Shown one piece after another: positions 35,263 through 48,400 of a DNA stretch of 64,000 nt. A program made the translations under genes and the position numbers. This stretch comes from Welwitschia mirabilis. Lineage: Eukaryota > Gnetophyta > Gnetopsida > Welwitschiales. The DNA is taken from positions 294,959,427 to 295,023,426 of the forward strand of contig JBOZIK010000001.1 of the NCBI GenBank assembly GCA_051453625.1, written 5' to 3'. Within the stretch, counting starts at the first letter, position 1, and each line of letters begins with the position of its first letter. Under the pieces are notes generated by a model. That model made no database searches. It was not told where the DNA came from and was given only the letters and a program-made list of their open reading frames with translations.

Positions 35263-38200
35263 ATATTATTCATGATGGCTTTATTCTTCTCAAAATAATG
35301 GGATAAATGTACTACATTCCTTTATTGACATCAAACTCCAATGATAGTTCATTCAAATGGCTTGAAGATACATAGTTTTAATTCTAACCTTTACTACTTA
35401 ATACTTTGTTAAAAACACATTTGATTTTAAAATAAGATTTTACCAATTAACTCCAATTATTCTACATGATCCAATTAAGTTAATAAATATCTAACCCGAA
35501 ATTTCTTCATAACTTATTTTAGTTATGAGGAAAGATAAAAAAATAATAACAAAGACATTCACAATTCATGCTTGATAACAAACTAGGCATTGTAGTCTCA
35601 TCTCATGTTATAGCTAATTTAATTTAAAGAATTTTAGTGTAGTTGCACAAGTGGATGAGAATCATGATTTCCTTTACATTTTATTACTATTTCTTTAATA
35701 TTGTTATAGAAAAACCTTTAACAATCTTAAATGGCATATATCTTAACTACATGCATTTGTATTTTACTTACTTTCTTCTTGTAAAATTTAAGGACGTCTT
35801 CAACAATTTCTTAGCCTATAACATAAATATTATTTTTTCCACATAAAGTTCTAATAATATTTTTGACGTAAAACCTACAACACCAACTACTACAAAAACT
35901 ATCACAAGAAATTGAGTTGAGCTAAAGCTAGTTGATTTTAACAATGTGTCAATTTTTAGAGATAAGAGGCAAGAATCCTTTAAAACTCATCGTATTAGGC
36001 TCATTGTAAGAGTATTCAGTTATTGTTATTTCATAAAAAGTTACAGCATAAATCACATAACCTTTTACAGTAATACCAAACTCCACTCTCCATCATAGCA
36101 ACACTTCATCATCAATGTCGAGCTTAGCACCAAGCTTGTAATGGCCTCTTTAGAAAACTGTTGACTTGGTGTCCAAGTGAAATTAGTTGCATAATTAATA
36201 TATTTGATTTCTTCATCTCATTATTTTTTATTTTTTATTGAGAAATTCATATACTTTGATATACTTTAAGGGGTACTTTAAATAAGAGGATGTCTTTCAC
36301 ATGAGGAAATGCATAAACATAGTGTGTCATGCATTTAGAAAATAGTTAGGACATTTATCTATTATCATAAAAACATTCAAACATCTTAAAGTCTCAAAAT
36401 TCTAAGGTCAATGTTATAAAATGGCCCTTTATTTTATTTCTTTCATAGTCTTCTACACCATTTCTTGATGAAAATGCTTTGATTTCACATGAATAACAAT
36501 CATATTCCTATTGCAAACTTATGTTTTATTTATAAATCTATAATGTTTCCCACTCTAGTTTCTAAAACTAGGAATAGTACTTGTTTTTTNNNNNNNNNNA
36601 TAAACTTAATATAAGTATAATCCTATAAGTGTCAATATCATTAATTACTACTAACTTGTAATACAAGCTACTATTCATTGTCTTCCAAGCCTAGAGGTGG
36701 CCACTACTTATAGCTATAATAAAGCATTCAAGTGATGGATTGAATTTCAAATTGATGTTAATATTATTCTTATATGTACAATTGTATGTATCATTGAAGG
36801 ATCAGACAGACGATGATAATTGATAAGAATACTTATAGTGTGAAAAGTAATCAATACAAAAGCAACCAATGTTATAGTGCCAGCAATTCAATTGAGCTAA
36901 GTCATTGCCCATACTAGTAATGATACTCCTGATGATTTTGTTTTTATCTCTGTGAATCTCTTAACTATATTTGACTAAAAAATTGCCAACAACAAATCCT
37001 ATTTATATTTTATTAAGTTTTCTTTTCTCTTTAAATCTTTCTTCTTATTCTTATGTACTTCCTTTACATGTAGTGAGTAGAGAGTAGTATCAAGTTACAA
37101 GTACTTTTGAAGTTTGTAGGATTTCAAAACTTTGTAGATGGTTTTTAAGAACCATAAGGAGAGTAATAGAAAATGGAATTTCTAATAAAATAAGATACCT
37201 TGAATATTTTTCATCTTAAATATTAACTCTTCTTAAGCTTCATATGCTTTCTACTTCTTCTTTTTAAGCTATTTTCAAAATTTCATTCAATGAGGGTTTT
37301 ACATCCACCTTTTCTCTAGGACTTCTCCACCCTATTCCTACTACCTATTTTAATTTGCTAAAGTAGGATTAAAACTGTAACTTTTTAATGAGAAGTACTT
37401 TGACCTTCAAACACAAAGAAAGCATACTTACTTAGGTGGGGTTTTATTAGTGGTTAATTTTAGAATGAAGGTCAAAGTTAAAGATGTCATGTCCAAGAGC
37501 ATGAGGAAGAGAAAGAAATAAAGAATCTTATGTTGAGATAAATACAAGTATGTAAGAGAGACATGTGACAGAGAGTAACATAGCGCCAATTGAATAAGAT
37601 TTTGTAAGGTTAAAATTAGGGAAGAATAAATAAATAATATATGATTTTTAACTAGGAGAAATTGGAATGGTATGATAATGGTTAAAGATAATTTTACAGA
37701 TGCCTTCATTTTGATGTGATATGAAATATGAACCTCATGTCAAAAATATAAGAAAGATACTTATCTTGATCAATGTTTTTAAGTTATTTTGATTAGTATA
37801 ATTATTACTATTTTTTGTAATGCATAATGATAAGAAGGTATACATCATGGATGGTAGTGGAAAGTTGTAAATCAAATAATAAGAGGATAGGAAAAGGAAT
37901 ATATTTAATTTTTTGAAATGAAAGTAAATCAAAATGATTATGTGATGAATAGAAATAAGTAGCATGGTTGAGTATCAAAAAGTAACAAATTAACTAAGAA
38001 GTGGATTTAATTCCAAAATAAACTATGAGTGAATATGATAAATGATTTTGAGGTAATTAGTTTTGAATACCAAGAAAGGACTAAGTGAGAATGCACTAAT
38101 AGAGGCATGAAGGAGATTGATACCTACACCTCTAAATGCCAACTTGGCAACATCCATTGGTATGAATTATAAAGTTATTCAATGTTGCTAATGTATAGCT

Positions 38201-39750
38201 CAATGCTAAAGAACATAGAGTATCATGAAAAAAGAGCAATGATTATGAAAATGTCTATGGTTATCTTGTAAAGTGTCAATATAATATCAAAGTCATAAAT
38301 CAATCTAGCCATCAGCAATAAAGGCAAATGAATCCTTACTAACTAACCTTCCAATAACCAGTACATTCTAAATGCTCATGAAGCAATAGTTTCAAAGTCA
38401 TGGAAAACCAAGTTAATGGAGTTTTTAAAAAACAACATTCATCATGATGAGGAGAATGCAACCACTTCCAATAGTGTAATGACCTATAAGCCAAGACTAG
38501 ATCATGATCAATTGATACCTCGATGGAGTTTTCACGACTACCATATCACACTACCAAAGGCCCCTCTTGAGAATAATTCTCTCAGTGCATTTGTGGTAGT
38601 ACATCATGATCTTTTTCTTTTTATTTTTTTAAGTAAAATATTAATATTTTATTAATTAACTTGAATTTTCATTTTTTTAATTGGAACATTGATCAATCAA
38701 TGGAATGAAAATTACAAGGCTTAGAGCTAAAGACAAGCAACAAATTCAACATAATTGATGCTAAGACAAAATAACATAAGATGTTAAAAGTCATAAACAT
38801 GGAAATATATTAATATTAAATGCATCAAAGTAAGAAAGCAATTTCATAAAAACTCAAATGCATTTTAGCAAATGACCAAACAAATAGACAATTAAATAAA
38901 GAAATGACTTACCTAAGAGATCTCGCCAGGAAGTCATTTAAATAAAGGCAAAGAGAAAACTCATATCTAAATCAAGAGGGTCTACCTACTTAATTTCTTC
39001 TATTATGTTGAGATTATGTTGGTAATTATTGATGTATTCTAATCTATTATCCATTAAACCTAAGTTTTTCCTAACATTTAAATTAAAAACCTTAATAAAT
39101 TCATTCAAGATGCGTCTCTTTATAAGATAAGGACTTGGCCACTTATAAGTTAACTTATTATGAGAATGTACCCAAGCATTGTGTAATGAGATAGATTAAC
39201 CCAACTTAAAGAGTGGAAAATAAAAGGGTAAAAGAAAAAATTTGGAAGGTTTAAAAGAATACTTTAAAATAATGTTGGTTTTATTATTTATTTTTCTTTC
39301 TTCCTTTTTTTTTAATGAAAGGAAGTAGATGACTTCAAGGCAAAGGTTGATGATAAGGATAAAAATAATTTAGTCATAAAGAGATATAAAATGCAAGTGA
39401 ATGGGAAAAATTGAATGAAAAGCTATGGATTGTGGAATGGACAGAGTGAATCATGCTACTGTCAGGTGAAAGGATAGGTATGTTGCATGAGGATGTAGCA
39501 TAGAAGGGATTGTGCATAGGTGTGAGTTATATCAAAGAGTAAATTTTATGTATCGTAACGTAGATTGATATGATATAGGATATTGTCATCCTCTTCAATG
39601 GGTAAAATCTCATTAGGTGGGAGATCAGTAATGGAAAATTGAGGAATGTAATAAATCGAGGAATCTATACCAGGGATATCAATGGATTTCTATCTTAAAC
39701 ATCATCTATTAATCAAATGACCTATTGCATTAACTCCACCATAACCTATA
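35263..39750 (-). repeat. Tat/Ogre shared middle LTR, right piece
   Basis: It continues the LTR broken at 22806 and matches 4144-7700. It includes the roughly 790-bp stretch (about 37470-38240) that the first LTR copy lacks and the third copy keeps in part. A 10-N gap is at 36590-36599. The hydrophobic minus frames at 37428-37709 and 37735-37965 and the plus frame at 38416-38655 lie within it and have no recognisable product. The right edge is approximate. Confidence 0.75.
36590..36599. other. Assembly gap (10 N)
   Basis: A run of N inside the middle LTR. Confidence 1.
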
Positions 39751-41480
39751 AAAACAAACAAATAACTCAAACATGAAATATGCATAACATGTGTATAAGA
39801 ACAATGTCATCTTAAATAAATAATAATTGAATAACCATTAAAAACATTTTACCATAAAAAGAAGATGTAATAAAAATTATGTGAACTAACAATGAAAACA
39901 TAGAAAATGACTATATTACTATATGAAATAAGAATGCAACTCATAAGATGAATTCTATTGGTAATATTATTAAAGGTAGAAAGAGTTTACTAATTTCTTA
40001 TTCTCAATGTTATATTGGTTTTTGGATTTTTATGTTCCTTTGTCATATTTTTGTGAATTGATGAATGGTTCTAACTAGTTTGGTGAAAATTCTGATGTTT
40101 TCTTAGTTAAATTTTCTTTTAATACAAGGCCAGTTATGTTGTATGATCATGGATTTATATGCTTATTGTATGCATCCCTTATTCATTTTTTATAAAGTTG
40201 TGTGTGTTATAAAACATCTTGTATTTATATAAGGTTTCTAATTGGGAAGTTACATCTTTTATTTGGCATTAGATAATTCAAGATCTTTGATCAAAATTTT
40301 CAACATGGGAATCTAGATTTGGCTAGGTAAAACTAGCTGTGTACCATAAACTAGTTGAAATCAAGTTGTTTCTATAGTGATTTTCACTATAGCATAATAA
40401 GTGCATAATGCAAAAGGCAATTTCTTATGCCATAATACCATATTCCTTTATAATAGTTCCTTAAAGTAATTTACAATCAAATTATTTATATCTTCAGCCT
40501 TACCATTTGCTTGAGGATAATATGAAGTAGAAAATGAATGTTTTATTTTAAACTTATTTAGGAAATCTTTTAATTTAGTGTATTTAAACTGTGGATAGTT
40601 ATAGGTGATAATGATAAAGAATAACCAAATCTTATAATTATGTAATCTAGGATGAAATTTTAAATTTCTTTCATGGTCATTTGACATAAAGGTATTACTT
40701 CTATTCATTTCAAAAAGTATTTAGTTATAGTGAGAATGTAGGCATGTTGTTTAGATTAAATTGGCATAATTTAACTAATTAAATCCCTATTCCATTTTTT
40801 AAATTCCCAAATGGAATCAAAAGGAAAAAGTTCAAGAGGTGTTTTATGTATCCTTGATGAAAAATATGATAAGTATGACACACTCTCACCATTTTGTAAT
40901 AGTCATCACTCATTGTTTTCTAGGAATAACTTGATCTTATAACAGGGGTTAATAGCAGTTTTTCCCTATGATGAAAACTATATCATCTAGGATGTGTTTC
41001 CTTCAAGACATAGGTAGCTTTTATTTATCTGAGGAATCTTAGTAAGATATCATTATTTAACTTCTTATATAGTTAATTTTAGATCATTATGAAATGTGTA
41101 GCTTAATCTTGAAAATTTCATCTTTGCAAAGATGTGATATTTTTTAGTAACTTTTGATTAGTTAGCTAATTTAAAGTGTTATGTCATTTATCATTTATTT
41201 TAGAATTTTTCACCAATTGATTCATATCATCTTATAATAAGTTTAAATGAGTCATCATTAGCTATTCATTTAGAAAGTTTCGGTTTAGATTGATGCATGT
41301 GATATATTACTTTAAAGATGGATATTTTAAGTAAGTTTGAGTAAAATTTATACAAGGTAATCTAAAAATTAACTATCATTTCAAGGAATATCAAGAATTT
41401 CATAGCAATCAAAGATAGAAAGTAAACTTTAACCCTTTCAAGGTAAAAATCTAAAGTTCTTGACCTTGCTTCATACTTAA
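39750..41480 (-). pseudogene. Integrase region of Tat/Ogre unit 2
   Basis: An 86-codon minus frame at 40448-40708 ends FLNKFKIKHSFSTSYYPQANGKAEDIN, the integrase core HSFSTPYYPQANGQAE block including the catalytic Glu region. The zinc-finger part (..YVLKETHPR..) lies near 40920-41100, and the polyprotein end at about 40000-40150. The unit 1 counterpart is 8030-9100. Confidence 0.82.
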
Positions 41481-42960
41481 CTAGCACTTGGTTAACTAAT
41501 AATTATGAATAGCTAAAAATGCATAGCTTCTTACAACTAATCTAAATTGCTGATGTAATTTTTCTTGTTAAGGATTTGTATTCAGTTATGTTATTTGTAT
41601 AAAAAAAAAATCAACTTAAAAGAAAATGTAAACTTGCTTTGTTGCTCAAGAAGACTACTACTTCTACCAAATCATTATTTCTATTTGATGCATCATCAAT
41701 GAACATTAATGTGTCCCCATTCTTTTTTATTTTTAAGATGTGAATTTCATCATTACAAAACTATTTAAATTTACTTGAGGTTTTACCTTGAGCTTCTATA
41801 GTATGTCCGCTATCTATTCAACAATACATTTTCCCTTGATCAATTTTTAAGATTGAAACACTGAAGCAAAGTTAGCAAGGATCAATGCCCACTTAGCTAG
41901 ATAACTACTATAGATAGAATATTCAAGTAAATGTTTGAGTAAATTCTAGTTATTGATTATGATTTTTTTTTTGTAATTATGTAATGGTAAAATTTTCGTA
42001 AAGCAAAATCTAATGCTTTTTCTATATCTATGTAATTTCTCTCATAGTAGTGTATGTTCTACTAATATAGTAAATTGGATGATCTCAGTGTAATTCATCT
42101 TATTAAAATATCATTACACTAACCAATAATAATATATGTGCTCGGTAAAGGTAAAAAGATTGATAAGTTTTAGGTAAACTTAGAATAGGGATAGACATCA
42201 AATATTCATTGATTCTATTAAATTCCTTTTGACAATTTTCATCCCATTTAAATTGATTATCTTTCTTAAAAAAGTGCATAAATGGTTTACATTGATTTAT
42301 CAAGGTTGAAATGGACCAACATATTGCTTGTAATTTATCTTGTAGACTCCATAATTATTTTAGATTGTGTGGTGATGGCATATCAGTGATTTATTTGATC
42401 CTTTCAGGGTCAATTTCTATTCCTCATTTTGATACCACAAAACCTAAGAGTTTTATCGATGATATACAAAAAACACATTTCTTTGGATTTAAGTGTAGAT
42501 TATATCATCTTGCTTATTTAAAAAGTTGTTTTAAATCATTTAGATAATCAACTGTTACTTTTGTTTTAACTATAATATTGTTAACATAATCTTCTATATT
42601 TTGATGTAGTATGTTGTGGAATATGCTTGTTGATATGTTGTATTAGAATTCTTTAATATAAAAAAACATCATGGCATAATATAAAGAAACCTAGGGTATG
42701 ACAACAATTAACTTATTTTAATCTTCATGATTAATAAATATTTAATTATAACCTGAATAACCATTTATAAATGATGGAAGGTCATAATCAGTCATGTTGT
42801 CAATTAGGATATTGATATTTGGTAAAGGATAAGTTATGATAATTATTAGAAATTCTAATTTAATTATTATTCTTAGAAATAATAATAGTGTTTAATAACC
42901 AGTATGAATAATCTACTAAAGATAAAAAAACTAGCAGTTAAAAGATGTTCCAGGTTTTGT
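41480..42960 (-). pseudogene. RNase H and reverse transcriptase of Tat/Ogre unit 2
   Basis: The minus frame at 42103-42303 (CKPFMHFFKKDNQFKWDENCQ) is the Tat-type RT-RNase H joint. The RT active-site box is at 42577-42588 but reads YVNN instead of YVDD: both catalytic aspartates have become Asn by G-to-A changes. Unit 1 keeps YVDD. A plus frame at 42311-42547 is a shadow. Confidence 0.85.
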
Positions 42961-45900
42961 TTGACTATCAACATAAGATGAGGATTAAGTTTTCTAACCT
43001 TTAATTTCACTGGGTTGAATTTGGTTTTAAGATGATGTTATTCATGGAAATTAATTTAAGATGTCTTTGTTGAATGATAACATACTTTTGAGTTCCAATT
43101 TAATTTGCCATGGTAAATGTTAATTGATTTGGTATAACTTAATATATTAAAAAAAAAATTACACAGTAATAGAAAAGTCCTTAAGAAGGAATGAAACCCA
43201 TCTAGAATCCAATAGTTGTACATCAAGATTTTATGAGATCTTCATCTTATAAGGATTCATAGGATTATGTTCCAAACATAGAAATGGGATAATTCATTTT
43301 TTTGGTATTACAAGTGATGATAAGAAAGATGACTGAGATGGGGCTTTAATATTAGCCACTATGTTATTTCTTCTAAGTGGCACTAAGACTTTTAATCTAG
43401 TAAATTTTAGCTTTTAGTAGGATAATGATATAATTGCCCCTATTTGTATGATTAAAGAATAACCTAGTAACAAATTGAATGCTACAACATTTTTAATCTA
43501 TAAAATTTAATATCTTTAACTTTTTAGACTACCTTAACTAGTAAGGTAACTATTCCCCTTCATTTATCTTTGTGATCATTAAAACCCCTAATTATTACAC
43601 TCTTTTTTGAATTTAATAAATCTTTCAAGTTAATCTTATTGAGGCATGATGATTCAATTACATTTAGATCAACCATATAGTTGNNNNNNNNNNGGCCCTA
43701 GATACTTTAGTAAATCTGAGATTTACTAAAATGTAGGATGGTTTAGTACCTATAGTCTTTTGAAAAAGAGAAAAAATTTCTTAAGATTCAAATTAGAGTA
43801 CTTCTTGACCCTCATTACTTTTTGGGTGTTTACATATTTTTCAATAAATCCTTATCCTAGGGGTAATTTCAGGGTTAAGCTTTTCTAACATAGTCTTTCA
43901 AATTCTTATCTATAATCCTTAGAGCTTTGAATTAATGAATAGAGATAATGATATGCTTTCTCTACTTTAGAGGAATGTGATTGTGATTGCAAATTAGTTT
44001 TAGAGGTAGAATGTCTTTAATAATATTCCATTTAAACCATAATTCCATTTTTTACTTGTTTTCTTAAATGATTTATCCTAGAGGCTTTTTAGGTGGATCT
44101 TGGATGACTAAAAAATTACAAAAGAAGTGTTTTCACTTAAATCATTGCATTGTGCAGTGACTATAATGTAGAAGGTTAAGAAGGGAATGGATTTTTGTAA
44201 ATTTCTAGATACTCATTTATAGTAGTGAGGAATGTGTAAAATTTTTCATTCCTTATATTTTTAATAATATCATAAATGATATGTTTTAAGTTAAAACAAT
44301 TTTTAGTGTGATGACCCCTGATTCTATAATGTTCATATTAGTTTTATTCATTGTAACTCTTTGGTTTACAGGCATTAGGATCTTTTTCTTTGATAGGAAG
44401 TAACTGAATTATCCCATTTTTCAATAATGCTGAGATAATTTATGTTAATGGGATTCTCAACTTCATGAAATTTCTTCTAACTTTTTGAGTTAGACTTTGA
44501 ACTATGTTTTGATCATGCTTCTAATTTGGGCATGTCTATTAGTAAGTTTTTTGTTGTTTTTGTAAGTTTTTTGCTTATTGAGAATTTTGTATTAGTTAAC
44601 GAGGTGGATGATATGGTTATCCTAGGACTAGTAGAAAATTGAAAGTATGTGGAATAGAGGAAGTTGAACATGCCATTAGTAGAATCATTATACTACTCAT
44701 TGGTTAAGATGGGTAGATTGATTGAGAAGATTGATTAATGATAGTGATAATTTTTGGATTATTTTCTTTGTTATTATTATATTTCTTAGATGATTCACCT
44801 TGAGATAAGCTATTATATTTGATGGCTCCCTTTTCTCTTCTCATGATTTTAATTCTTCTTGCTAGTGTAACAACTTATTCAAATGTCTTAAATGATTGAA
44901 TTCTAAGATCTTCAGAAACATCTGGAATACACAATTTTGCAAAGAAGTATATCATATTAGAATATACAATGAGGGTTTCTAATTGTAATTCAGTAATCCT
45001 CTACCATCATGTGTAATCTTGTACTATTCCACTAAATTATTATTACATTGTAATCAATGTGTCTAATTACATGCATCTCAAGATGTCAATCAAGTAATGT
45101 TGCACAAACATTTCTAATAGTTTTTTCAAGTTTATGATTAAATGAACTATTATCTTATGGTACTATTCAAGTATTTGTCATTCAAGAGATTGATAAAATA
45201 AGTGGAAAGCAATATTTTTTTCGATGTTGTACATATGACATACATGTTTATAATTTCTAATATGCATGATGAGGTATTCAACACCTATAAATTTTTCAAA
45301 ATTAGGCATTCTCTAGGGGAGAATATTTTTTAAGATACAAAAGGATGAAGTGGAATATCATTAAAGTCTATGTTAAAGTAGTTCCTTTTACTTTGAAAAC
45401 CTTATCTTATGCAATTGATGGATTTCCAAAGAATATTAAACTTAGTTAATTGCATTTGAGCTTTTTTCCTTTTAGGTATATCTTCATCTGTTGAGTAGTT
45501 AAAGAGATCATCATTAATAAGAGGATTTATTTTAGGTTTTTTCTCATCTCTTATATAGTGTTTATACTATTTTTTGGTCATTTTCATTTAGAAGAATCTA
45601 AGTAAATAAAACTCAAATTTATTTTGCACCATTAGGTTATTTTTCAAAATCTCTTATATGAGGTGCATCTGGACCTCCTTATTATCTATGTCATGTTCTT
45701 CATATGCATTATTATGAGGTTCTTCAACTTTATTTCTATCTTAGTTTTCCAAGTTGTTGTATTTATCTTCGTTTCTTGCAATTTTACTTGGGTCTAGGAT
45801 AAGTTTTCTAGCAACTAGTTGTTTCATTTCTAAATGTTGATTATCTAAAAATGTTTTCCAAAACTGTCTATATTTAAGGGCTAAATCAAGTTGATATAAT

Positions 45901-46030
45901 GAAATGTTAGAGAGATATTGTTGGATGAGTTTTTTATACTCTTCCTTAAAAAGATAAGGAGGTCTATGTTGAGTTCCTATAGGCATATAGCATTCGATTC
46001 TATAAAGACAAACAAAGCCATCCTCCTTTT
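42960..46030 (-). pseudogene. Protease and gag region of Tat/Ogre unit 2
   Basis: A minus frame at 45741-45986 reads MPIGTQHRPPYLFKEEYKK.. and on to ..KQLVARKLILD. Its reading extends upstream (KEDGFVCLYRIECYM), so the Met is probably not the start. Counterparts of the unit 1 gag core and of the HIENC gag-end motif fall near 45130-45310 and 44300. A 10-N gap lies at 43684-43693. Confidence 0.7.
43684..43693. other. Assembly gap (10 N)
   Basis: A run of N in the gag-protease region of unit 2. Confidence 1.
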
Positions 46031-47019
46031 AGAGCTAAATTGTTACACAACAATTTTTTCTTGTAACTTTAAAATTATTAGTTAATTGATGTGAAAAATT
46101 ATAAATGATTAACAATGATTTAAACTAATAGGAACAATGCTTAAACAAATGTAGATGTTTTTCACAAGCAATAAGAAAATGCCTATTAAAAGGGAAATTA
46201 TTTGTTGAATAGTATACTAGTTATAATAATGCAATCTATACTAAATCTAGAATAAATATTAAATACTCTATTATTAAAAAAAGTAAAATATTTTAAGTAA
46301 CACCCATTAAGAATCAAATCTAAAACTTCTTTTTTAGAAAATTTATTATATAAGTACAAAGAATTAAAATAATTAAGTATTGATTATGATTTGGAGGTTT
46401 CCCCCCTCTTTTTTTGCTTTTTTTCTTTGTTTTATAGCAACTTTACTTGAGTAGATAGTCTCTTTAACTCTTAATAAGCATGATTACAGAAGAGATGATT
46501 CACAAAATAAATTTACTCCTTGTTCCATTAAACATTAAATTTCTCTTTAACAAAACCTAATCACAATACCACATTTTTAAGCATGGATAAAATATCGATT
46601 ATAAAACTTATTTAAACTATGTTTTTAAATTTAAAATGTGAGAAACTAAACATGATAGAATATATCCAAATAGAATGATACTAAATAAACACAAATCTGG
46701 GATGGAATTATTGTATGCTTTAAAAGAAAAAATGATAGGAAAAGAATCTACAGAGAAAATGTTTTCTATTAATAGAATCCCTAGTAATTGGAGAATGGAA
46801 TAAATTCATAAATGTTTAAGGAATAGTATAGATTGTATAAGACATAAGAAAAGAACTTGGTTCTATAACCTAGATAAACTATTTTATTTCTTCCTCCTAT
46901 TTTTGGAATTCTTCCACTTCTTCTTTACCGGTAGTTGTGCATCTTCTTGTACTACATTTATCTTCTATTTTTTCATCTTGAATTTTTTTGCTTTGCTTTG
47001 TTGAAATTACCTCTTTTTA
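46030..47019 (-). other. 5' leader of Tat/Ogre unit 2
   Basis: It matches 21500-22535. It is AT-rich with T-runs (46400-46440, 47080-47115). The plus frame at 46935-47129 is low-complexity Phe/Leu and not a gene. No clear primer site was seen. Confidence 0.5.
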
Positions 47020-47635
47020 TTAAAGTCTTATATATTAATCTTTTTTCTTTTCTAATCAAAGCTCCCTTTTTCTTTTTCCTTTCTCCCTTTCTTTCTTCTT
47101 TTTTTCTATTTTTTTGTTTAGGTATCTAACAACTTATTCAATTTTTCATATGAAAATAATTAACACATATCAATAAATCTAGAGAATCCAAATTGATACA
47201 TTGATAAGGAAACTAAATTTTTATGTTCAATCATCATAATGATTATAAATAATAATGTACTATTAGTGTGGGTACAAATAATAGCCTTTAGAGTACTACC
47301 AAACTCCACTTTCCATTGTAGTAACCCACTGTCATCAACACCAAGCTTGGTGCCAAACTTGTGATGGCCTCTTTGGAAAACTATTTGCTTGGTCTTTAAG
47401 TGAAATTAGCTAAACAATAAAGACATCTGATTTCTTCACCTTAGTATTTCTTTTATTTTTCATTGACATATTCATAGACATTAACATACTTTAGTGGGTA
47501 CTTCAAATAAGAGGATGTCTTCCACATGAGGGAATGCAAAAACATGTGTAATGCACTTAGAAAATAGTTGAAACATGTAACTATTTCTGTAAAAAAGTTC
47601 TAACACCTCAAGTCTAAAAATTAGAAGGTTTATGA
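47020..47635 (-). repeat. Tat/Ogre third LTR (5' LTR of unit 2), left piece
   Basis: It follows the first and second LTR copies through the AAGCTTGG..GATGGCCTCTTTGG landmark (47342-47376). It breaks in ..CTAAAAATTAGAAGGTTTATGA, where the truncated copia LTR begins. Confidence 0.75.
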
Positions 47636-47704
47636 CATGCTTGAGATCCTAAAATCAAGGTAACTAATCCTAAAATTAGGTAAGTCACAAACAAGATTCT
47701 AACA
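47636..47704 (-). repeat. Truncated 3' LTR of the copia element
   Basis: CATGCTTGAGATCCTAAAAT..GATTCTAACA matches the last 70 bases of 56198-56363 (plus-strand view). The other 97 bases are absent. Confidence 0.8.
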
Positions 47705-47714
47705 CCCCCCTTGA
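47705..47714 (-). promoter_or_regulatory. Polypurine tract of the copia element
   Basis: On the minus strand CAAGGGGGG directly precedes TGTTAGAATC, the LTR start. It is well preserved. Confidence 0.75.
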
Positions 47715-48400
47715 AACTCAAGGTGGGATTGAGATACCAACTTGAGGTTGTTTAGTAATCCATGAGAGTAATTGGGTAGATGTGTCTTGGTGAAAATATT
47801 AATAGTTTGATTGGCAGAGAAGAAAAATATCAAACGGAGAGTACCTTGAGTTACATAATTATGAATAAAATGACAATAAATCTTAATGTGTTTGGTACAT
47901 TTTTGGAAGACATCATTGTGAGCAATTTGAATGGCACTCCTATTATCACAGTGAAGAGCAATGTAGAAGTTTGTGAAACACCCATATTTATTAGCAACCA
48001 AGAAATCCATAGTAATTCAGAGGTAGTGTTTACAAGGGCACAATATTCTAATTTAGTACTAAAATGAGCTTTGACTATCTACTTCTTGTTGCACCATGAG
48101 ATTAGAGAATCACATAAGAAGAAGCAATATCTAATAGTAGATCTATAATCGGTGGTATCACTAGCCCAATCAGCATCAGAATAATAAGATAAGACTAGAG
48201 AGGTATGAGAAGAGAAGTTTAGGCCATGAAAAAGAGTCCTCTTTACATAGCAAAGGATCCGAAGTACAATAGTAAAATGAGATGAGCGATGTGCACTCAT
48301 GAACTAGCTGATCAAGTGAATGAAATAAGCAACATTAGGTCAACTAATAGTAAGATAAACAAGACTCCCAACAAGTTGTCGATATAGTATAGGATCATCT
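47715..48400 (-). pseudogene. Copia RNase H remnant
   Basis: The frame 47699-48010 contains ALHCDNRSAIQIAHN and FTKTHLP, and 48079-48300 contains SYYSDADWASDTTDYRST then SLISWCNKK. These are the copia RNase H boxes (DADWAGDPTDRRST, LYCDN.SAI, DIFTKAL). Differences from the usual residues (Gly to Ser, Arg to Cys, Ser to Asn) are mostly transitions. A plus frame at 47780-48067 is a shadow. Confidence 0.88.

Noticed and set aside
37428-37965. Two adjacent hydrophobic minus-strand frames resembling membrane proteins
   Set aside because: They lie in the middle Tat/Ogre LTR, are rich in Phe, Leu and Ile because of AT-rich codons, and are not kept open in the third LTR.
46935-47129. Phe/Leu-rich plus frame as a membrane protein
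   Set aside because: It is a low-complexity T-rich stretch at the leader-LTR edge of the Tat/Ogre element, present in changed form in the other copies without an open frame.
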